From Muraenolepis orangiensis (Eukaryota > Chordata > Actinopteri > Gadiformes > Muraenolepididae): a stretch of DNA of 64,000 nucleotides. The DNA lies in NCBI GenBank assembly GCA_027704905.1, contig CM051004.1:6882805-6946804 (forward strand). Reading direction: 5' to 3'. Both the position numbers and the translations under genes were made by a program. Every line of letters begins with the position of its first letter. Position 1 is the stretch's first letter. Below, one piece after another: positions 1 to 44,800 of this stretch. Below the pieces are notes generated by a model. The model did no database searches and was not told the origin of the DNA. It saw nothing but the letters and a program-made list of their open reading frames with translations.

Positions 1-310
1 ACCCCTGCCTGCACTTTAATGACCCGTCTCTGTACCGTCTAACCCCTACCTGCTCCTTAATGACCTGTCTCTGTACCGTCTAACCCCTACCTGCTCCTTA
101 ATGACCTGTCTCTGTACCGTCTAACCCCTACCTGCTCCTTAATGACCTGTACCTGTACCGTCTAACCCCTACCTGCTCCTTAATGACCTGTACCTGTACT
201 GTCTAACCCCTACCTGCTCCTTAATGACCTGTACCTGTACCGTCTAACCCCTACCTGCTCCTTAATGACCTGTACCTGTACTGTCTAACCCCTAACTGCT
301 CTTTAATGAC
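1..310. repeat. 41-bp minisatellite, unit with TAATGACCTG core, about 7.5 copies
   Basis: The unit repeats TAATGACCTGTCTCTGTACC followed by GTCTAACCCCTACCTGCTCC with period 41 from the first base; the array probably starts outside the window. The same unit forms a second array at 38405-38945. Here it lies in the intron after the first PH2 exon of FARP2. Confidence 0.95.
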
Positions 311-535
311 CCATCTTTGAATTCACTGCAAGTCTCTTTGGATACAATTGTCTGCAAAAACTGCACGAAAACATGTCCAAAAACCCTTCAGCCAAGCAGT
401 GACTCATGCGTAAGCCTACTATGCCGGTTGGGTGAAAGTGTTCATCTAGCACTTATTAACCCATCGAGTACAGACTGGTGGGACCACAGTGTTTGTGTAG
501 GGTTAAGAGACAGACCCAGAGGTTGAGGTCCTCAC

Positions 536-32490
<31,955 letters not shown>

Positions 32491-33219
32491 GGCCACTCCG
32501 GACACACACACAGAGCGCCTGGGGCTCTCCTGCAATCACAGCACGCAATTACACCCCGTAGTCTCGGACAGGACAAGACTGGGCTAGGCTACACACGGGT
32601 TCCACTAACACAAATGTTTGAGATGATTAGTGATTAGTGTGGGGGGGATTCGTGCACCGACTAGTGATCCTGCAAATGATCCAACGCCTTCACAACGTGG
32701 CTTCTGCGTCCCACTTACACCCTTACTCTGCAAGAGTGTACTATGCAATGTTTGTTCAAGGAGAGACCGTCACATGCACGAAACAAACATGCACACTTGC
32801 TATAAAAAAAAAAAACGGTCGTTCATGTGGCCACTTCACATGCAGACATTAAAGTCTAGACGACTAGCCCAAAGTACGCAAACTGATGGTGTGTTGTGTT
32901 ATTTACAAGAAAGAAAAGTGCATAAAGTTGTGATTTCATGCAACATTTAACCCGGGCCTGGACGCAACAGTGTCTACAATGTTAGGTAGTAGCTGGCCTG
33001 ACAGAAATATCGACTCCAAAAACATAAAATAACGCAAATAAAATCGATACCAATGTGTGTTCGAATGTATGTGGAGCGAGACGCACTCGACGGACAAGGA
33101 ATCGCGTTACCTAAGAAGTGGGTTAAACTTAATTAAATCCGTGTGTGCGCACTAATCTAAACAGCGCGGGTGTGTGTGTGTCTATCTGAAACACGCATGC
33201 ACAATAAAACAAAGTTTAC

Positions 33220-33364
33220 CTTCAGTTCAACACCGTCGAATGGGATATACTAATAGTAAAAGTGTGTATCTTCGGGAAGGACACCATTCCGGTCCATGGT
33301 CGGGGCCGAATGGAGACCGAGCGGAGACGAGTGCTTGCAGCCGAGTCCTCCTCCTTCCATTGGC
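33220..33364 (-). promoter_or_regulatory. farp2: Candidate FARP2 noncoding first exon and promoter
   Basis: On the minus strand a CCAAT motif (GAGCCAATGG, near 33354-33363) is followed by about 140 bases richer in CpG than the surroundings and then by a good donor, GAAG|GTAAAC, with the last exon base at 33220. This gives a plausible noncoding first exon of roughly 33300-33220 splicing to the acceptor at 32529. No TATA box is seen. The start point is inferred only from motif spacing. Confidence 0.35.
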
Positions 33365-36300
33365 TCGCACACACGCACACGCTCACGCTCACACACGCAC
33401 ACGCTCACACACGCACACGCTCACACTCACACACGCACACGCTCACACTCACACACGCACACTCTCTCACACGCACACTCTCTCACACGCACACTCTTTC
33501 ACATACACACACAATCATTCTAGTCACTATACCGTCCTCACGTAATACAAATTACACTGCTTTATAAAGTATTGGTAAGTCCACCTAAATGCCACAATGG
33601 ACACGTTATATTAGACTGATATATCTCTCTATAGAATGCATGTTGGACCAGAGACATGTATTTGTGGACACACCACATAATAATATAATACCAAACTCTT
33701 AAATGTCTAGCGGAAATAAAGGGCCAAATCAATCAAAATGTGACGTATTGCACGTCTGTGAAAAACATTTACAGACAGGCAGTTTGTAAATAAACAGTTT
33801 TGGTAGTTACATCAAATTATTTAATAACCAATTCAAAGCATTCGATGGTGTGTTTGTCGGATAATGACAATACTTGCTTTGTGTCAATCCATATATTTTG
33901 TAATTGTCACAGCAGTGCATTGCAAAAAGTCACTTTCGCATCAAACAATCAAGCATTTGTAAAGGAGCTCCCCCTACTGGACAAGTCGAAGATTGGCCAT
34001 TAAACATTATTTAGGTATATTTATTTAGGTAAGTATTTACCATTACAATTTAGTCTTGTAGCTTTTATCCGAAGCGACTTACCGTGAATTACATACATGA
34101 TATATTACTAATAATTTAGAAGCAGGTAGGGGTCATCTTGCTCATCATGGCTACAGGTAAGGCTGTGTGGACATTTGGGATCCAACCCAGAACCTTTTAG
34201 CTGCGGGAATCAAACAGCCTGACTACTACTATATCCTGGCCCAAGTGAACCTCATTATATGAACACTACACCGTAGAGAGACTTGATCCAGAGTTTAAAA
34301 CTACAAGAACTACAAACATGTCTGCCCATCAACAACAACACAGGTGTTGGGTCCGGTCCATAAGCAGGAATACCTAACAAAAAACATCAGGTGTCCCAAA
34401 CACATCATGGAACCAGACCCTAATGTGGTCCCACTGCAAACGATGACCAGGGCATGTGCTCTCCTATCATCCACTATCCTATACAACTAGAGGGCCCTTA
34501 GTATAGCGTGCATACCTGCACCACACCATAAACTCCCATTTGCCCTATTTCTGAGGATAAACAATCCCTCTAAAGCAACAGTTCTTCACCATTTCATCCG
34601 GTCCATGTGGTTAATCGCTTTCCCTTTCCCATGTGATTAATCATTTTCCCTGCAGAGGAATCAGGAATTGGGATCTACACTTCCCCATTTTCCTTAAAGG
34701 TTCGTCCTTATTACCATTCCACCAAAAAACCCTCACAAGTTTTTTGCAAATATTGTATGTTAGTGACTTTGTGAAAATGTGATTTTTTTTGTTGTTGTCC
34801 TAGCTAAAGAATCCTTTAAAATCCTTCGGCCCATAAGTAATCTAACCACCAAGTGTTGAGCTATCTTGCAGACAGGCAAACAAACAGACAGGGGTGAAAA
34901 CAACACCCCCTCCCATCTTTGATTGGGGCGGGGGTAAGAACATATCGATGTAAAGAAGTGTATTATTACAGTGTGTATTATTTGTACAACACAAAGAGTG
35001 GTGGAGTGTCGGCAGCAGGGACCCCCCCCCCCCCGCCCCCCCCCAGGGGCCGGGCCCTTCTAAAGGGGCATTCACGAGGGAGCACCCCCGTCCCCCACAG
35101 GAGAACCATAAATAGGACGAGATGCATGTTTATTCATTCCCTGCAGAAATGCAGGACAGCAATAACAACGTTCTAAAAATATAAATATGTATCAATGTAT
35201 AGGTGTATAACTATATATCTATGTGAGGAGAAGTGGAAATGTCTGACGGGTGGAGAAGCATGTGGAGACTAGTGGACAGAATAGTGTCGTCTTAGTTTGA
35301 TGTTTTTGTTCTTTGACTCTCCGCCAAAAGGCACTAATGTTCAATGTCTGCGGTCTAACCGGTAAACATCCCTGAGGTGGTTACAGGTTGGAGACGTCCT
35401 GACACAGATCTGCTTCTAGAAGACATGGATCTGAATTCACGTGAAGTCGCTTTTGGATAAAAGCATCTAAATGTAAAGTAAAAACCTTTACATTGTGGTT
35501 TATTTCTGCTGCGGTTTAATGCATGTGCGTACGGTTAAGGAAAAGGAAAAGGCATTTAAAAAGTATTAAAATATATATAACTATAACTATAATATAATGT
35601 GGCTGAAAGGCCATGTATGTCGGTTTGAGAAGAATGAACAGAGCAAGCAGCAGTGGAAACATAACCCATGTGGCAAACAGTAACTCGGACTCTCATGTTG
35701 AAAATGAAAACACATTCAAATGTAATACATTGCATTCATTGTATTATGTAGTAACTACATAAAACATAGCAATGAGCAACTGACATAAACACAGCACAAT
35801 GTTGCTTCCGAGACAAGAGTTATATTCCAATTGAAAAACAGCTCAACAAAAGCGTAGGGAAATATGTAATGGAAATATCTACGTTAATACCAAAAGATAC
35901 GGTTGTGGAATTAAACACACTAGCTTAAATCCCAAGAGAGTTTGGGCACGTGTGTTCATGTGAAGGGGGGTTGTATCTCAAATCATGTCATGATTACAGG
36001 TCAATTAGCATTTAATGCGTGTGGAGCTGGCCATGGAGGTTGACCTTTCAACCCTCCCATCTGGTAGGAAATGAGTTAAGTTGGGATGGTAGATTCCTGC
36101 CCCGTGTCCCTACTTATTGTACACCCGTCACCATGACGATATACAGGGAGAGGATGATAGTGTTCACAGGTATACACATACACAAAATAAACACATATAC
36201 ATAAACACACACACAAAATATACACATACACAGTATACACACACACACACACACACACACAAAGATAAAATATACACGCGCACACACACACACACACATA

Positions 36301-36799
36301 CATACACACACACGGAATATACACAAATATACACACACAGAATATATACACATATATACACACACATACATACATACATACATGTATGTATGCATGTCTG
36401 TCACTGCATTGCAGTGTATGCACTGTATGCATGCATGCATACATACAGTGCATACACTGCAATGCACACATAGTTATTGTGAATCTATAGCATAGTATGG
36501 AATACACTCTAATAAATAAACTTCATGTTTACACACTACTACTCCTATGACTACTACTACTACTACTACTACTACTTAGTACTAGCAGCACATAGAACAA
36601 CCCTGTTGCTTGTGTAGTCGCTACCGTCACGCATAGCATTATGCACAATCACGTTATGATTCCTCAATAGTTATATCGCGTATCAATCATTGTCCATGGG
36701 GGTAAGTATGTTAGCGAAGTGAAACAATTGGTGAAACCCATCTCGCAGCTCCCTCGGGTGGCGGCGGTGGTGGAACAGTGACTCTTGTAACCGGACCAC
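33365..36799. other. Intergenic region between divergent FARP2 and HDLBP promoters
   Basis: Contains a CACGCA/CTCACA tract at 33367-33520, a SINE-like piece with GCTTTTATCCGAAGCGACTT at 34035-34240, a family P copy at 34487-34920, C homopolymers near 35020-35045, and CA/TACA tracts at 36165-36385 followed by a palindrome. No protein-coding gene and no SEPTIN2-like sequence was recognised. Confidence 0.7.
36405..36466. repeat. Perfect 25-bp inverted repeat, 12-nt spacer
   Basis: The arm 36405-36429 (TGCATTGCAGTGTATGCACT plus GTATG) is the exact reverse complement of 36442-36466, and the spacer CATGCATGCATA is itself alternating purine-pyrimidine. It lies next to a (TACA)n/(CA)n block about 400 bases upstream of the HDLBP core promoter. 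Confidence 0.85.
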
Positions 36800-36803
36800 C
36801 GAA

Positions 36804-36845
36804 TGACGTCGGGGCCGGTGATTGGTGGACCCTCGCGGTATATAT
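36804..36845 (+). promoter_or_regulatory. hdlbp: HDLBP core promoter: CRE-like, inverted CCAAT, TATA box
   Basis: TGACGTC at 36804-36810 is a CREB/ATF-type site, ATTGG at 36821-36825 is an inverted CCAAT box, and TATATAT at 36839-36845 is a TATA box. Transcription would start near 36870. The spacing and the good splice donor just downstream support promoter function; no TATA-CRE-CCAAT cluster like it was noticed elsewhere. Confidence 0.65.
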
Positions 36846-36869
36846 GAGCCAGCCTCCGCTTCCACCTTC

Positions 36870-36931
36870 TCGCCAGTGGAATTTCATCAGAGCTTCTGCA
36901 CCTTCAGGGCAGACGAGGAAATCAAACATAA
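36870..36931 (+). other. hdlbp: HDLBP noncoding first exon (5' UTR)
   Basis: From the inferred start near 36870 to the donor ATAA|GTGAGT after 36931. It contains no ATG that leads into vigilin and would be joined to 41115, or first to a candidate middle exon at 39582-39632. A CA tract begins immediately inside the intron. Confidence 0.55.
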
Positions 36932-36934
36932 GTG

Positions 36935-36980
<46 letters not shown>

Positions 36981-37585
36981 TACACATATACATACACACG
37001 TACACACACGTACACACACACGTGAACACGTACACACACGCGCGCGCACAGACCGGCGATCCGCGCCACACGGACACACAAACGGACACACACACACACA
37101 CACACACACTAGTTATGGGTGGTCGTGTGGTGTATGTATCATAGTGTTGCGGTGTTGCGGTGCAGGATGCATGTATGGTGTGTGTGTTGTGTGTACGTAT
37201 ATGTGTGTTGTGTGTGTGCGTATGCGTATGTGGTGTGTGTGTGAGAGAGAGAGAGAGAGCGAGAGGGAGGGAGGGAGCGAGAGAGAGGCCTGGTGTCATG
37301 TCTCCCCCCAGCTCTTCAGCTGTACTACCTTATGCCTACGTGGACTTAGCGAGAGGACTGACTGACTGCATGTAGCAAGCAAGGACTCCAACTGAATTTG
37401 ATACTTTATTATAGTTTTCCTCACCCCTTTCAACTCTTGTTATGTGTGTGTGTGTGTGAGGGAACTGATAATTGTCCTTCTCCACATACTGGATTACAAG
37501 TACTGGGTGATCTGTATTGTTTATGCAGCCTGAAGTTTCCCCAGCATCCGACACACTTGGTGTGTGTGTATTTGTGTGTGTGTGT

Positions 37586-37692
37586 GTGTCCGTACTACTG
37601 TATTCTTGTGTCCGTACTACTGTATTCTTGTGTGTGTCCGTACTACTGTATTCTTGTGTACTACTGTATTCGTGTGTGTACTACTGTATTCT
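37586..37692. repeat. TGTCCGTACTACTGTATTCT short minisatellite
   Basis: Four to five copies of a 16-24 bp unit with variable TGTG spacers in the first HDLBP intron, preceded by (TG)n. Confidence 0.85.
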
Positions 37693-38229
37693 TGCTTTTT
37701 TTTTAAACTTATTGTATTCTATTCCGTTTAGTCTTTTCTTCTATAATCTTGAGTTCAGTTAGGTGTGACACACATTTCAAGAAAAACCAAAAGGGGATTC
37801 AAAGTAATGCATGATGATGATAATGATGCTGATGTAAAGTATAGGTGATTCCTCCTGTGTGTGTGTGTGTGTGTGTGATTTCAGTTGGAGCCACAGCTAG
37901 CCCGTTAGCTCACCACTAGCCTGCTAGCTAACCCGGCTACGTGTCACTCTCGCCGTCACACCGTGGCCAAAGTTTTTAGCCCACTTCGCTAACTAGCATA
38001 ACCAGGACACGTAAACCCCTGCTCGCATTGCAATAGCTCGCCAAACACGTTTTAAAACTAAAACGCCCTTTTTTGTAGTAATGCGATGTAATGACATCTT
38101 GTACAAATAAAGACGTCTTGTAGGTGGCGCTAAGTTGCGGCTTGTTGTTCGCCGCTAGCTTCGCATGCTAACGAATGTGTCACCGTGGGTGTACGGTGCT
38201 AACGTTGGCCGTCTAGCTCTACACCCTGT

Positions 38230-38400
38230 ACGATAATCCCTAATCCAGGATTTAGCTCCTGTATACCGCTTTAGGGGCAGGATAGTGTGAAGGTTAGGGT
38301 TCGACTCCCACCCCGAAGGCACTGGGTTCGATTCCCGACAGTGTTCAGAGCCACTTACCTTTAGCAAGGAGCCTAACCCCTACACGTCTGCATTCACTAA
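38230..38400 (+). mobile_element. tRNA-like SINE head beside the 41-bp minisatellite
   Basis: Two B-box-like motifs, GGGTTCGACTCCCAC near 38297 and GGGTTCGATTCCCG near 38325. The sequence then runs directly into the 41-bp minisatellite at 38405, so the minisatellite may have grown from the SINE tail. It lies between the HDLBP promoter and its coding exons. Confidence 0.45.
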
Positions 38401-38404
38401 CCTA

Positions 38405-38945
38405 TACCAACTTCTTAATGACCTGTCTTACCCCTACCTGCTCCTTAATGACCCGTCTCTGTACTGTCTTACCCCTACCTGCAACTTAATGACCCGTCTC
38501 TGTACTGTCTCACCCCTACCTGATCCTTAATGACCTGTCTCTGTATTCACTGCCTAACCCTTACCTGCTCCTTAATGAGCAGTCTTTGTACAGTCGAACC
38601 CCTAGCTGCTCCTTAATGAGCAGTCTTTGTACAGTCGAACCCCTAGCTGCTCCTTAATGAGCAGTCTTTGTACAGTCGAACCCCTACCTGATCCTTAATG
38701 ACCTGTCTCTGTATTCACTGCCTAACCCTTACCTGCTCCTTAATGAGCAGTCTTTGTACAGTCGAACCCCTACCTGCTCCTTAATGAGCAGTCTTTGTAC
38801 AGTCGAACCCCTACCTGCTCCTTAATGAGCAGTCTTTGTACAGTCAAACCCATAGCTGCTCCTTAATGAGCTGTCTCTGTACTGTCTAACCCCTACCTGC
38901 TCCTTAATGACCCATCTCATACGGTCTAATCCCTATACCTGTCCC
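38405..38945. repeat. Second 41-bp minisatellite array (same unit as at 1-310)
   Basis: Units read CCTTAATGACCCGTCTCTGT and ACTGTCTTACCCCTACCTGC; part of the array uses a variant with GAGCAGTCTTTGTACAGTCG. It lies in the first HDLBP intron. Confidence 0.93.
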
Positions 38946-39581
38946 TTAATGTCATCATTCTTCACTTTGGATAAAATGTCTGCTAAAATGACTAAATTAT
39001 ACTATTTAGTCTAGTACAGATCCCAAAAGGGTTGGACACTTGGGATGCCTATAAACTACAAATGACAAACCAAATTATAACCCGTATATTGTACACATCA
39101 GACTCTCTACTCCAAGGTATCCTTGATCCCTTGGTTATTTTGACGTTTAAGGGAAATGTCCAGGTAAACCTACTTTCATTAATCCAATTTCATGACTACA
39201 AAAATACTGACTCGTCGGCATCAAAGCTGTTATCATACACATTATGTACTCTGCTGCGTGCAAAATTAACCAAGTCAAGTTTATTGTCAGTTTACACAAG
39301 TATAAAGCAGTGATGTGAAAATATTTTGTTCAATTCAATTAATGTTATTAACTTATTAGAAGCCTTTGTTGATATATATTACCTGATTCGCAGGCTAGGT
39401 ATAGCCCTAGAAATGCTGAATCCGGGCATCCTATAAAAATGTTGTTTTCTCTGAGGCAGTATCACATGAGAAAATTACTTGTCTGTATCAACTGTTCTGT
39501 CAGGCGTGTTTGTGAAGGCACTCGCCCATGTTTTAAAGTGGCTTCACCCCTTCTTATCAAGCCTTTCTTTTATTTATTCAG

Positions 39582-39632
39582 GCAAAAGCTGGCAGGCTGA
39601 CAAGCGGACAGCTTTACAGGACGGATAAACTG
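39582..39632 (+). other. hdlbp: Candidate second noncoding HDLBP exon
   Basis: A 51-base segment is framed by a strong acceptor (TTTATTTATTCAG) and a donor (ACTG|GTAACT). It has no ATG. It may be an optional 5' UTR exon. The evidence is only splice-site quality and position. Confidence 0.35.
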
Positions 39633-41114
39633 GTAACTGACTATTTAGCTGGTAAGTTAGAAGTCTTCCACACAACTTGGGTCTTTCTATCCCTGAATTA
39701 ATATGAAACTGCTTTATTGGTATGAGGTAAAACATGGCAACAGTTAAACCTCTAGGAACCAGATAACCATTAATTTATAGTCATTTATATTTGGTTTTAG
39801 GTTGGAAACCCTGATAAGGCAATCTGAACTAGCCACACTTAATGACATGTATGTATTAACCGCTTCTGTACACAAAGGCTTATGCAGTTAGCCATCAGGT
39901 ACATAAACGACTGTATTCTCAGGTATGTGGAGTAGACCTACTCTACATGTATTTTACTGACAAACTGGTTTCCACGTGTCATTCCCCCAAATAACAGGTT
40001 TTCCTGACTAGTGTTTATCTTTAATGCGTATCCCCAACCTCGACATGTGTGATTGGGCGGGAGGGGGTAGGTTTTTACTTCTTGTACAGCCACTCTACAA
40101 CACATTGATCATCATTGTCTCTTGGAGCCACTGTGTCCTAATCTATTGCCTATGAACTTGATTCAGTCAGTGACCTTGTGGCTATCTAATCAACCTAACC
40201 ACGTTCCATGTTCGATGCCCTGTATTGATAAGCCTGTGTGTGGAGGCTTTTCACAAAGACTTGACTGTGTAAAGGGCAAGATATTGGCCCTCCCTTTTTA
40301 ATATTTGGGTACATCCGTTTGGTGTCGCCATTTGAAAAGGAATTGATACCCTCTCTCAGTGGTCTATGCTTTGGATGGACTGTTGAAAGTAACCGCTCTT
40401 TATATGATGTTGTTGGGCATTTACACCGACAGTGTTGACATGGGAGCAGGATTGTCCACTGTTTAGTTTGTTTGACTCTCAGACAAAAGGTTCTGGGTTA
40501 GATTCCCCATGTCCACCTGTAGGTGTTCTTTAGCAAGATGCCCACCTCCTGTCGTGACATGCATCACTTTGGATAAAGGTGTAATTGAACAACTAAAGAG
40601 TAAATGGCACGCATTAACTATTAAATCCAACTCTACCATGTCACACTGTTGTGCATACCAGCAATACATTACATTTTACATAAGCCGTTTAGCAGATGCT
40701 TTTGTCCAAAACGACTCACAATAAGGTCATTCAACTTGCAGTATGTAGGCAAGAGAACTAGAAGTCATAAGTGCTTTTCCTTCCTAACAAGCCTCCAAGA
40801 GCAGAACTAGTGCTCAGGTCAAAGTACAATAAGTTAGCTCCCTACATTTGACATGGGAAGTACATCAAACGGGGGCTAGGAAAAATTGTGAAGCCAATAG
40901 ACGCAAGCTTATAGGCAAAAGCTAACAATACAACTCTCTTGTATTGTTTGGAAATTACACAAAAATTAAAAAAACGAATCAAATTGAGTAATGAATCACA
41001 GATGTGATTTTAAACGTCAGTTAACCAAAATGACTACACATACGCTACCTGATCTATACATGTTTGTGACCAATGTTGTTGTTTTTTTCCCTCGTGTGAC
41101 TTCTCTTCCCCCAG

Positions 41115-41819
41115 TGGCACTCTCGGACTCTGTGTTGACTCGATTTTCACCATGAGCTCAGTCGCTGTACTTACCCAGGAGCGCTTCAATGAGCACCGCG
41201 GCGGGCTCCTGGCGGAGCAGAGCGGTGGTCAGTATCATCTACTCAAAGTCTCTCCTCTTCTTGTGCAAAACCGCGACACGAAGTGAGGAGGCGCAAGATG
41301 CCCTAACCCCACAACTGTATCTGACTTCAAATTCAGATTAACTTTATTTATCCCAACGGATTAATGGATAAAAGTCTGAAAGGCGTGCAGATCTCTTCCA
41401 GACAGACTGCACTTGTGTTTTGAATGCTCCCAGGCCTCTCTGAGACCCACAGTCAGGGCATCTCCTCCCATTCACCCACGTGCACTTCTCCACGTACCGA
41501 CGACGCAGTAAAACACCGGCCTCTCTGAAGTGGCCGGGTTTGTGGCTCAAGGACACTTGAGCCAGAGAGCGTCGTCTGGTGATGCCGCATTTGCTGGCCA
41601 ACCTATCTGTAGCCGCCTCGTCCCAGTCGTCGTGTACTAAACTCTCCCCCGTGTTGCTCAGCAGCTGGAGGACCTAGCGGTGAGGAGGAAGCCCTCCCCA
41701 CCTACAAGGATGCCTTCCCGCCGCTGCCTGAGAAGGCTGCGGTGCCGGAGGGGACCCCGGAGACGACCAACGCCTGGACCACCAAGATCCGGCCTCTCAA
41801 GTCCTCCGTCATCACCCAG
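41115..41819 (+). CDS. hdlbp: HDLBP exons for the vigilin N-terminus
   Basis: The first coding exon (acceptor CCCCCAG, 37 bases of 5' UTR, ATG at 41152) encodes MSSVAVLTQERFNEHRGG and ends in phase 1 at G|GTCAGT. The next exon, from 41665, gives EEEALPTYKDAFPPLPEKAA and ends KSSVITQ at CAG|GTACGC. The PTYKDAFPPLPEKA stretch is diagnostic for vigilin. The intron between them carries an antisense open frame of unknown identity. Confidence 0.95.
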
Positions 41820-44800
41820 GTACGCTTCGGTTTTGCACAGGTGGATCGAAGTTTACATTTAGTCGATTGGCTTTTATATCCCAAGCGAGGCTGAGGGCGA
41901 TAAGTTCAATTGGAAATGGGTTGTGCACAGCACTACAGCCTGGTAACCACTCCGAACTAGTCTCAAACCGACGAACAGAGTAGCCGTAGCAATCAGAAAA
42001 ATGAATAATAAATTAATAAAACGTTTCTATAAGTGGCCGTGCAAACAGTGTCTATGCCTCACATATCCATTTTTTTTCTAAGATCCAACATGGAAGCACC
42101 CTTGAGTACGCTTTAATAACACTAGAGAGCCTTCATGAAGCTACTGTGTAGATCACAAGCCATTTCAATGTTCATGGAAATGGTTGGAAGACTTTAAAGT
42201 AAAGAGCAAACACAGCATTGTCTTCATTGTTTGTTGTTCCATAATGCACCATCTCATTCCTGTCTAACTTGTTGTACAGGGCCTGGTCTGTTATGTCTTA
42301 AGCAATTATTACATGCCTGCAGCATAAACGTTGCCATCTTCTGGCCTGTTTCTGTATAATCGTAGTAAATCAACTTTCACTGCATACGAGGGTACCAAGT
42401 TTGAGTCTTTTGGTCTTTCCTTGTTTCTTTTATCTTACAGTGTTTTGTTCCTTTTCTCCAAACCAGGTCTTCCACGTGCCACTTGAAGAGCGTAAGTACA
42501 AGGACATAAACCAGTTCGGGGAGGGCGACCAAGCCAAGGTCTGTGTGGACATCATGCACAAGACCGGCGCCCACCTGGAGCTGTCCATGGCCAAGGACCA
42601 GGGCCTGTCCATCATGGTGTCTGGGAAACTAGACGCCGTGATGAAGGCCCGCAAGGAGATCGTGTCCCGACTGCAGACTCAGGTCATTGGCCCCCTCTTT
42701 AACTGATTGCCCTCTGTAGTTCTGGTCACTGGCCAATCATGATTGATCCTGTAGTTTAGGTCACTGGCCCATTATGTTATGAAGCTCTGATTGATCCTGT
42801 AGTTTTAGGTTATTGGCTCTGTACTTTGTTTTAAATTGTCTATCCATAAGTGTTCCCATACGCCCTCACTAAGACAGTATAATATCTAGTGGATAACTAG
42901 TGGCCGACCTTCCTGGAAAACACTTCAGGTTCTAAATCATCCCCAATCACCACCAGTGTTTTTAATTTATTTAGACGAGCACGTCCCACACAGAGTGGCT
43001 GGTAATTCTTTATAATGCCGGCTCTGAAGGCATTGGTGGATGTAAGACAAGTCTCTGTTTAATGCCCAGGGTCCAATGGCCACCTATTGTCCCTATAGCG
43101 GGTAATTCATGGCGGTTAGGGTTAATGTGCAGTTGTCTGGTGTGATTGGAAATATATTACCTCTGCTATGGACAGGATGTTATGTTTTCCCCCCAGTCTG
43201 TTGGCAAGATAACAAAGGTTATGTACGGAATTGGACTCAACTTGGTGGTTAGATTACTTATGGGCCAAGCACCGGTGGTTAGGTGGGAGGCACTTGTTTA
43301 GGGGATTTTTTAGTGTGGCGGAGGTATACGCTCTACCTCTAGTTTAACGTCTATTTGAATCTCCTCCTCCAGGCATCCTCCACCGTGGCAATCCCCAAGG
43401 AGCACCATCGCTACGTCATCGGGAAGAACGGTGAGAAGCTCCAGGAGCTGGAGCTTCGCACCGCCACCAAGATCCAGATCCCACGACCCGACGATGTCAG
43501 CAACCAGATCAAGATCTCTGGCACCAAGGAGGGCTTGGAGAAGGCCAAGCACGAGATCCTGCTCATCTCCGCCGAGCAGGTAACTAAGACCCAGCAAAAC
43601 CTCGAACCCCCCCCCCCCCCCATCAATGATCAATTCAGTTGTAAAAAAAAAAATGCATGAGTGTTATTGATAATAATGCATTTTATTTATATAGCACTTG
43701 TCAAGCAATTCAGCGCAAAGTGCTTCACAACAAAGCAAAACTAATTAAAAACGGACATTATATAACGTGGTTAAACATTGGATACATCAAAAATATATAC
43801 ACATCAATCCACTTTTCTAGGCATATTTACAACACAGCAGACTATACATACATATTTGTAAAGCAGATTAAAAGCAATTACTATAGAAATCCGTTTTAAG
43901 AAGCTTCTTAAAAGAAGACACTGACATAAGATCAGCCGTGTCCGTCTTCTGGTTGTGTGGTAAAAATGTATCTGAAGGTCTTATGTTTTTGTTTTTAGAA
44001 TATGTCCTAACTAAAGCAGTGTGAAACCAAAAAAATCCCTCATAATGCACATTAAAGTCGACCAATGCCTGCAACATCCACTTTTGTAGAGAACTCCACA
44101 CATCTCCAGTGTGCTGCGTGGTCAGAGTCTAGAGGCAGAGTCTTATAATTCAGAATATACTCTGCTGCTGCTGATGCTGCTGCAGACCTTCCTGCTGGCG
44201 CGCAAAGGCTTTTTGGTGTGTGGCAGGAAAGTGTTGTTGTTGTGGTTGTTGGGGCGCTGCCTTGACTCCCAGACTCCCAAAAAAAAAAAGGTTCTGGATT
44301 CGTTCCCCGGCGTGTGAAGGTGCGTCAGCCGGCCTTCTTTCTCACCACCGTCTGGTCTTCTCCCGGGGCAGGACAAGCGTGCGGTGGAGCGGGTGAGCAT
44401 CGACAAGGTGTACCACCCCTTCATCACTGGTGCCTCCAACAAGCTGGTGATCGAGATGATGCAGGAGACCGGCGCCCGCATCAACGTGCCGCCGCCCAGC
44501 GTCAACAAGACGGAGATCGTCATCACCGGGGAGAAGGAGCAGGTGGCCCTCGCCGTGGCCATGATCAAGAAGATCCACGAGGAGAAGGTAGGCACACTGC
44601 GTTGAGCTTTGTGTAGCCGCTCTAGGGGATGTAGGGTAGCAATAAAGGGTCCCCAATTACCCTAGAACTCACACCTATACGCCAGGTGTGAGTACCGTGA
44701 CAAAAATGTCGTGGTACTTAAGTTGTCTTTGAACGAGTCGTCATACATCTTGGTGGAAACTCCCACTGTGTGAATTTTTGTCACATGACAATTCTTAAGA

